11,180 bases of DNA from Calditrichaceae bacterium (lineage in GTDB: Bacteria > Calditrichota > Calditrichia > Calditrichales > Calditrichaceae), in NCBI GenBank assembly GCA_030592985.1, contig JAUVIB010000066.1:1-11180 (forward strand), read 5' to 3'. Made by a program: the position numbers and the translations under genes. The notes beneath the pieces are model-generated. The model was not told the origin of the DNA and did not search any database. It worked only from the letters and a program-made list of their open reading frames with translations. Position 1 is the first letter of the stretch, and every line of letters begins with the position of its first letter. Shown here in pieces: positions 7,505 through 11,180 of this stretch.

Positions 7505-7533
7505 TTGGGCTTTTTCATTTTATACTGTATATT
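7505..7533 (+). promoter_or_regulatory. Sigma70-like promoter for pgi
   Basis: TTGGGC (7505-7510) and TATATT (7528-7533) are separated by 17 nt, the optimal spacing. Transcription would begin near 7540, leaving a leader of about 28 nt that contains a GAGGAG Shine-Dalgarno before ATG 7568. The agreement between promoter, leader length and ribosome site makes this a solid prediction, and it rules out translation from the in-frame ATG at 7427. Confidence 0.6.
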
Positions 7534-7555
7534 TCTGCTCGTGCTTACAATGAAT

Positions 7556-7561
7556 GAGGAG
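7556..7561 (+). promoter_or_regulatory. Shine-Dalgarno that sets the pgi start
   Basis: GAGGAG ends 6 nt before ATG 7568. There is no comparable site before the upstream in-frame ATG codons at 7427 and 7550. This places the protein start at MKLKLDYSN. Confidence 0.75.
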
Positions 7562-7567
7562 TATGTA

Positions 7568-8947
7568 ATGAAATTAAAATTAGATTATTCAAATATAATT
7601 GAAGAAAACCTGGGTTCAATCCAGGGATTAAAATTAGATGATATTAGAAAGTTAATACCCAAAGGGGGAAAAATACTTGATAATTTAAATGATTTAACAA
7701 ATAAAAGCCAATTGGGATTCCTCACTTTACCTGATGAAAAAAAACTAATTGATGAAATTACAGTTTATGCAAAATCTGTTAAAAAACGGTATGATGCTTA
7801 TGTTCACATTGGTATCGGTGGTTCGGCATTAGGCCCCATTGCCCTGCAGAATTCACTATTGGATTCTTATTACAACCTTGACGATAAGCCCAAAATGTTT
7901 TTTCCTGATAATGTTGATCCGGATTGGCTGAATGAACTGCTAGAACACATTGATGTATCAAAAACATTATTCCATATTGTATCCAAATCTGGCGGCACAG
8001 CCGAGACAGCCGCTACCATGCTCTATTTTGTTAAATTCCTAAAAGAAAAACTCGGTGATTCTTTCTATAAAAACCTGCTATTTACAACGGATCCTGTTGA
8101 CGGACTGCTAAACCAAATAGCAAGAGAATACCCCATTAAATGTTTTCGCATTCCTCCTAATGTGGGAGGACGGTTTTCTGTTTTAACAGCTGTAGGCTTA
8201 ATATCTGCAGCCGTTGCCGGTATTAACATAAAAGAACTGATGGCCGGCGCTCAAGAAATGGCTGAAATTTGCCGGAAGGAAGATTTGGAGAAAAACCCTG
8301 CTTTTATCTTCGCCGCTATTCACTATTTATATATGAAAAAAGGGAAAAATATCAGCGTTATGATGCCCTATAGCAATAAAATACGCGATCTTGCCGATTG
8401 GTATTGTCAGCTTTGGGCCGAAAGTCTTGGTAAAAAAGTAGACAATGAAAACAATATTGTTGAAACCGGCCAGACCCCGGTAAAAGCGCTCGGTACAACA
8501 GATCAGCATTCTCAGGTTCAGCTCTACGTGGAGGGTCCCAATGACAAAATCATTACCTTTTTAGAGGTTGAAAATTTTAATGAAAATCAGCCACTGGAAA
8601 ATCATTTCGAATATATCCCGGAATTTGATTATTTGAGCGGCAAAACATTAGGTGAATTGATTAACAATGAAAAACGGGCAACTGAAATCGCCTTAACAAA
8701 TAATCAACGGCCAAATATTACCATCAAATTTCCCAAGGTAAATGCCAATACTATCGGCCAGTTTTTTATGCTATTAGAAACAGCGACAGCCTTTGCAGGA
8801 GGCCTGCTTAATATCAACACTTTTAATCAGCCTGGTGTTGAAGAGGGGAAAATAGCTACTTATGCCTTAATGGGACGCAAGGGATATGATAAAAAGAAAA
8901 AAGAAATTCTGCAGCAACTTGAAAAGAAACAGTCGTTTGTTGTTTAA
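7568..8947 (+). CDS. pgi: Glucose-6-phosphate isomerase
   Basis: This 459-aa cytosolic enzyme interconverts glucose 6-phosphate and fructose 6-phosphate in glycolysis and gluconeogenesis. The length matches the short bacterial form (about 450 aa, Bacillus-like) and not the roughly 550-aa enterobacterial form. Two SIS domains are visible: the first with HIGIGGSALGP (80-90) and the phosphate-binding VSKSGGTAET (138-147), then signature 1, NVGGRFSVLTAVGL (198-211). Catalytic residues are E285 (WAESLGK), H314 (TTDQHSQVQLYVEGP) and K428 in signature 2, FNQPGVEEGK (419-428). The open frame extends 47 codons upstream to 7427, with a hydrophobic stretch. That part is not expected in this enzyme and lies mostly upstream of the promoter. 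The gene appears to be a single-gene transcription unit. No clear terminator follows the TAA. Confidence 0.96.
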   Translation: MKLKLDYSNIIEENLGSIQGLKLDDIRKLIPKGGKILDNLNDLTNKSQLGFLTLPDEKKLIDEITVYAKSVKKRYDAYVHIGIGGSALGPIALQNSLLDSYYNLDDKPKMFFPDNVDPDWLNELLEHIDVSKTLFHIVSKSGGTAETAATMLYFVKFLKEKLGDSFYKNLLFTTDPVDGLLNQIAREYPIKCFRIPPNVGGRFSVLTAVGLISAAVAGINIKELMAGAQEMAEICRKEDLEKNPAFIFAAIHYLYMKKGKNISVMMPYSNKIRDLADWYCQLWAESLGKKVDNENNIVETGQTPVKALGTTDQHSQVQLYVEGPNDKIITFLEVENFNENQPLENHFEYIPEFDYLSGKTLGELINNEKRATEIALTNNQRPNITIKFPKVNANTIGQFFMLLETATAFAGGLLNINTFNQPGVEEGKIATYALMGRKGYDKKKKEILQQLEKKQSFVV

Positions 8948-9015
8948 AATTAAATGATTCTCATGATTATGTCATTAGCTTAGCAAGTAATAAAAAAAAT
9001 CTTGAATTTAAAAGA

Positions 9016-9059
9016 GTTACAACCCCCTTGCCCCATAGCCGTCAGGCTAAGGGTGTAAC
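9016..9059. repeat. GC-rich inverted repeat downstream of pgi
   Basis: GTTACA (9016-9021) pairs with TGTAAC (9054-9059). Inside it, CCCTT and GCC face GGC and AAGGG, with an unpaired base and a loop containing CATAGCCGTCA. The composition stands out from the AT-rich surroundings. A run of T does not follow, so it is read as a palindromic repeat and not as an intrinsic terminator. Confidence 0.5.
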
Positions 9060-9118
9060 AATAATACGAAATATGTTAACTGATGGAATTATGTCCAATT
9101 TATGACCCTATCCCCCGG

Positions 9119-9146
9119 CCCCTTTCCCTAAAATCAGGGCAAGGGG
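9119..9146. repeat. Hairpin repeat A of a related pair
   Basis: CCCCTTTCCCT (9119-9129) and AGGGCAAGGGG (9136-9146) pair over 10 of 11 positions around a 6-nt loop AAAATC. It is strongly C-rich then G-rich, unlike the background. It resembles the hairpin at 9201-9219, about 80 nt downstream, in the opposite orientation. Confidence 0.6.
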
Positions 9147-9200
9147 AGCAATGCATATTTACTAAAAAGACAGAAATTATAGCTATAATTTACAAACTCC

Positions 9201-9219
9201 CTTCCCTTTTTAAGGGAAG
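9201..9219. repeat. Hairpin repeat B of a related pair
   Basis: CTTCCCTT (9201-9208) and AAGGGAAG (9212-9219) are perfect complements around TTT. Its reverse complement resembles hairpin 9119-9146, so the two could be the ends of one compound element of about 100-150 nt. Confidence 0.6.
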
Positions 9220-9383
9220 AGACAGAGTTCTAAAATACTGGCAAAGAAACCAAGTTGTAACTTATTGTAAAATATTATGTTAAGTCATTATTAGCGGAGT
9301 TAAAGACATCTTCAGTAGAAAAAATATTTAAAGATCATTAAAATTGTATGTATATCACCATAAGTGGAATAAATAAAATTCAG

Positions 9384-9408
9384 ATTCCCGCTTTAAACAT
9401 GCGGGAAT
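9384..9408. repeat. ATTCCCGC/GCGGGAAT palindromic repeat
   Basis: ATTCCCGC (9384-9391) and GCGGGAAT (9401-9408) are perfect 8-bp arms around a 9-nt AT-rich loop, followed by GACA. The form 'ATTCCCGC ... GCGGGAATGACA' is a familiar type of dispersed intergenic palindrome in bacterial genomes (from memory). It probably recurs elsewhere in this genome. Confidence 0.6.
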
Positions 9409-9434
9409 GACAAATTTGGACATTTTTCAATTCC

Positions 9435-9453
9435 AAATCGGCAAACCCGATTT
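9435..9453. repeat. Small hairpin AAATCGG/CCGATTT
   Basis: Perfect 7-bp arms, AAATCGG (9435-9441) and CCGATTT (9447-9453), surround a CAAAC loop. The sequence downstream is AT-rich but not a pure T run. It might be a weak terminator in either direction, or another repeat piece. Confidence 0.35.
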
Positions 9454-9588
9454 ATTTATCTATATTGATTTGCGTCCCTTAATGGACTAATCTAATTATT
9501 TAACTCAATCCATCATATACTGAGCATTAGTATCTTATTTACAATATTCGTGTATTTTTTGGCAGAAATTTTCATCTAATAAAAAACT

Positions 9589-9671
9589 GTCATTTCGACG
9601 AACGTAGTGAGGAGAAATCTTAACATGTACAATTTAAGATTTCTTCCCGTACGGGCGGGACTCGAAATGAC
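9589..9671. repeat. GTCATTTCGA/TCGAAATGAC palindromic repeat element (83 nt)
   Basis: The ends GTCATTTCGA (9589-9598) and TCGAAATGAC (9662-9671) are exact 10-bp inverted repeats. The core AGAAATCTTAA (9613-9623) and TTAAGATTTCT (9634-9644) are exact 11-bp inverted repeats around a 10-nt loop. The left arm carries CGTAGTGAGGAG. The right arm differs and contains a 10-bp perfect palindrome, CCCGTACGGG (9646-9655). This matches, from memory, a widely scattered class of intergenic palindromes with TCATTTCGA ends. It lies only about 40 nt upstream of the membrane-protein gene and may have reshaped its 5' region. Confidence 0.7.
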
Positions 9672-9701
9672 GCCAAGTTTTTGTTCTGGCTTGTCCAGGT
9701 T

Positions 9702-9711
9702 AGGGTATAAT
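9702..9711 (+). promoter_or_regulatory. Shine-Dalgarno-like AGGG overlapping a TATAAT before the membrane-protein gene
   Basis: AGGG (9702-9705) is 7 nt before ATT 9713, a suitable ribosome-site distance. It is directly followed by TATAAT (9706-9711), a perfect -10 consensus, but the nearest -35 candidates (TTGTTC at 9681 with a 19-nt spacer, or TTCTGG at 9684 with 16) are poor. The two readings conflict: a transcript starting after this TATAAT would begin downstream of ATT 9713. The sequence alone does not decide between them. Confidence 0.3.
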
Positions 9712-9712
9712 C

Positions 9713-10768
9713 ATTAATACTATATTACTAAATGATTCAAAAACGGTTGTACGGAATTTAACCGCTTTATGGGCCTTTAGTGAATCGACTATGGGAGGCC
9801 TCCTCCATGCCGGCCGTCTTCCTTTCACAGGATTGTTCATTAGCTCCGCTGCTGTCATATTTATCTCACTTATCGGTTTCAGTTCGAAAAAACGCGGCAT
9901 TATTCTTAATGCCACAATTACCGTTCTTATCATAAAAGGATTGGTAAGTCCTCATACACCGCCCAATGCCTATTTTGCTGTCTTTTTTCAGGGACTAATG
10001 GGTGAAATTCTATTTGCAATGTCTCGTTTTTACCGCTTAACTGCCCTGTTATTGGGCATTATCTGTCTTTTACAATCGGCTTTACAGAAACTATTTATCA
10101 TCACCCTTGTCTTTGGATTTACATTCTGGAATTCTATCGATATTTTCACTGCTTATATTCTGAAACAACTTCCTCTATTTAATCTGCAAGCAACCGATAT
10201 TAGATTAAGTATCTATCTTATTGCATTTTATATTGCCATCCATTTATCGGCAGGCATTATAGCCGGATGGTTTGCGGGTACGCTTCCGCATAGGATTGAA
10301 AAACAAAAAAAGCATTTATCCGCTATATTAAAACAAATTTCCATCAGAGAAAATATCACTACAACAGATGCAATTATTAGAAAAAAGTGGTGGAAACGTC
10401 CCAAAAAAATAGTTTTGTTCCTATTTCTGCTATCCCTTATCATTATTTCATATTTCGATACAGGGCTGTATCATTATCAGTTTTCAAAAACCATGATAAT
10501 GGTAATTCGTTCTTTGCTAATCATGAATCTTTGGTTCTTTTTCATTTCACCGCTTATAATGAAATATTTCAATCGATTTATGAACAAAAAGAGACGTATG
10601 AATGAAGGAGATGTTAAGATTATCATGCGTTCCATACCGCAAATTAAAACTATTACTCTTGCTTGTTGGGAATATTCATCACACTATAAATTTACAAAAC
10701 GATTTTTTGTGTTTATGGAATTATTATTTATGGTTATAATAAACGGTTTATCGGAGGCTGAAGATTAA
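9713..10768 (+). CDS. Unrecognised polytopic membrane protein paired with a THEP1-like NTPase
   Basis: I do not recognise the family with certainty. From ATT 9713 it would have 351 residues. The first ATG is at 9791 (codon 27), but the frame is open back to 9704 and the extra residues (NLTALWAFSEST just before MGGLLHAG) read as normal protein, so the true start is probably upstream with a non-standard codon. About six membrane segments occupy residues 38-190. A polar, basic loop (191-230) follows, then two segments (about 231-249 and 258-283) and a last hydrophobic stretch (330-345). The loop motif SPHTPPNAYFAVFFQG (79-94) has the density of Pro, His and aromatics expected of a binding or catalytic site. 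The N-terminal half is loosely like ECF-transporter S-components and the C-terminal half loosely like a T-component; this is a weak guess. The next gene starts at its stop codon, so both products likely work together. Confidence 0.75.
   Translation: MNTILLNDSKTVVRNLTALWAFSESTMGGLLHAGRLPFTGLFISSAAVIFISLIGFSSKKRGIILNATITVLIIKGLVSPHTPPNAYFAVFFQGLMGEILFAMSRFYRLTALLLGIICLLQSALQKLFIITLVFGFTFWNSIDIFTAYILKQLPLFNLQATDIRLSIYLIAFYIAIHLSAGIIAGWFAGTLPHRIEKQKKHLSAILKQISIRENITTTDAIIRKKWWKRPKKIVLFLFLLSLIIISYFDTGLYHYQFSKTMIMVIRSLLIMNLWFFFISPLIMKYFNRFMNKKRRMNEGDVKIIMRSIPQIKTITLACWEYSSHYKFTKRFFVFMELLFMVIINGLSEAED
10753..10757 (+). promoter_or_regulatory. Shine-Dalgarno for the THEP1-like gene
   Basis: GGAGG lies within the last codons of the membrane-protein gene. 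It is 6 nt before ATT 10764 and directly abuts CTG 10758. No in-frame ATG or GTG exists between the last in-frame stop (10740-10742) and the Walker A motif, so this site decides the choice of start in favour of ATT 10764. Confidence 0.55.
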
Positions 10769-11180
10769 CATTCATATTTTGAGCGGTAAAGTTCATTCAG
10801 GAAAAAGCCATCGGTTATTAGAATGGCAAAAAGTTCTGCGCCTATCTGCCGGAATTATAGCGCCCACTCTTGACAATCGAAAATATCTTTTAAATATTGA
10901 AACCGGAGAGAAAAAGATTCTGCAAATTGATTTTCCCATTGAGAATAAAGAGATAATATCCGTTGGTGATTATTTTTTCATAGAGGAAACATTTATCTGG
11001 GCGAGGGGAATTTTGCTGCAATCAAACCGCAGCCGCCCTCAGTGGATTATCATCGATGAAATTGGATATTTGGAGTTGAACGGCGACGGCCTTGAACCGG
11101 CTATTAGTCAAATATTGCCTGAAATAAAACATAACGTTTTGATCGTTATCAGAGAAAAACTTATCGAAAAAACAATTGCC
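10764..11180 (+). CDS. THEP1-like P-loop nucleoside-triphosphatase (3' end outside the window)
   Basis: 139 codons are visible, running off the right edge. The protein begins with a beta strand (INIHILSG) leading into a Walker A motif, GKVHSGKS (residues 8-15, G-x4-GKS). Walker B is WIIIDEIGYLEL (about 93-104), with the Asp-Glu pair and downstream Glu typical of the THEP1/NTPase_1 group of P-loop nucleotide phosphatases. The stretch GIIAPTLDNRKYLLNIETG after the first helix also fits that family. Known relatives hydrolyse NTPs in vitro; their cellular role is poorly defined. No ATG/GTG precedes Walker A in this frame. ATT 10764 shares one base with the upstream TAA and has GGAGG 6 nt before it; TTG 10779 would cut into the first strand. 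The overlap suggests translational coupling to the membrane protein. Confidence 0.85.
   Translation, partial: MNIHILSGKVHSGKSHRLLEWQKVLRLSAGIIAPTLDNRKYLLNIETGEKKILQIDFPIENKEIISVGDYFFIEETFIWARGILLQSNRSRPQWIIIDEIGYLELNGDGLEPAISQILPEIKHNVLIVIREKLIEKTIA

Larger units (their letters stand above)
8948..9706. other. Repeat-rich gene-free region
   Basis: This 0.75-kb stretch has no credible gene. It contains at least six different inverted repeats, listed separately: 9016-9059, 9119-9146, 9201-9219, 9384-9408, 9435-9453 and 9589-9671. A 66-codon open frame at 9083-9283 runs through the first hairpins, and its sequence simply reflects the palindromes. None of the hairpins is followed by a long T run, so none is a convincing terminator for pgi. 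Confidence 0.65.

Noticed and set aside
7427..7567. In-frame N-terminal extension of pgi with a hydrophobic stretch (possible membrane anchor)
   Set aside because: The predicted promoter (7505-7533) lies inside it, a good Shine-Dalgarno serves ATG 7568, and glucose-6-phosphate isomerases start at about that position and are soluble.
9016..9059. Rho-independent terminator for pgi
   Set aside because: The stem is plausible but followed by AACAATAATA, not a T run, and it starts almost 70 nt after the stop codon.
9083..9283. 66-codon open frame downstream of pgi
   Set aside because: It runs through two palindromic repeats (9119-9146 and 9201-9219); its sequence merely translates the repeats, and it has no Shine-Dalgarno.
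9589..9671. CRISPR repeat or tRNA-like structure
   Set aside because: Only one copy is present, there are no spacers, and the folding is a simple hairpin with no tRNA landmarks.
9700..9933. Minus-strand 77-codon frame over the start of the membrane-protein gene
   Set aside because: It is antisense to the protein-like frame starting at 9713 and shows no recognisable features.

Overview
This window looks like the chromosome of an AT-rich, Gram-negative (double-membrane) bacterium. It holds a complete three-part efflux pump that needs an outer membrane, together with a bacterial-type glucose-6-phosphate isomerase. The style (AT-rich codons, intergenic DNA studded with short palindromic repeats) would fit the FCB/Calditrichota side of the tree, but that placement is an inference; no rRNA or other marker is present.

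Layout. (1) Left edge: the 3' end of a plus-strand gene (1..434), with an acidic linker and a conserved-looking C-terminal segment, possibly the tail of a SNF2-type helicase. (2) 466..6813, all minus strand: a compact efflux operon read right to left as MarR-family regulator, periplasmic adaptor, RND permease (1050 aa) and TolC-like outer-membrane factor, possibly ending in a 63-codon small ORF. The first three genes overlap by 8 to 11 nt; the TolC-like gene sits after a 129-nt gap. Two imperfect palindromes directly upstream of marR look like its operators, so the pump is probably autoregulated. (3) 6860..7567: a divergent intergenic region with a large CTCTGTG/CACAGAG inverted repeat and a good sigma70-like promoter for the next gene. 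(4) 7568..8947, plus strand: glucose-6-phosphate isomerase (pgi), with catalytic residues and both family signatures visible. The open frame runs back to 7427, but the promoter and Shine-Dalgarno fix the start at 7568. (5) 8948..9706: a 0.75-kb gene-free stretch holding at least six hairpin-forming repeats. (6) 9713..end, plus strand: a two-gene module made of an unrecognised polytopic membrane protein and a THEP1-like P-loop NTPase that runs off the right edge.

The most unusual part is the right-hand module. Neither gene has an ATG/GTG start where its coding sequence seems to begin. In both, an ATT codon lies 6 to 7 nt after a Shine-Dalgarno-like sequence. In the second gene this ATT overlaps the stop codon of the first by one base, which suggests translational coupling. 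The pairing of this membrane protein with a THEP1-type NTPase is the best candidate here for an undescribed system; its function cannot be read from the sequence.
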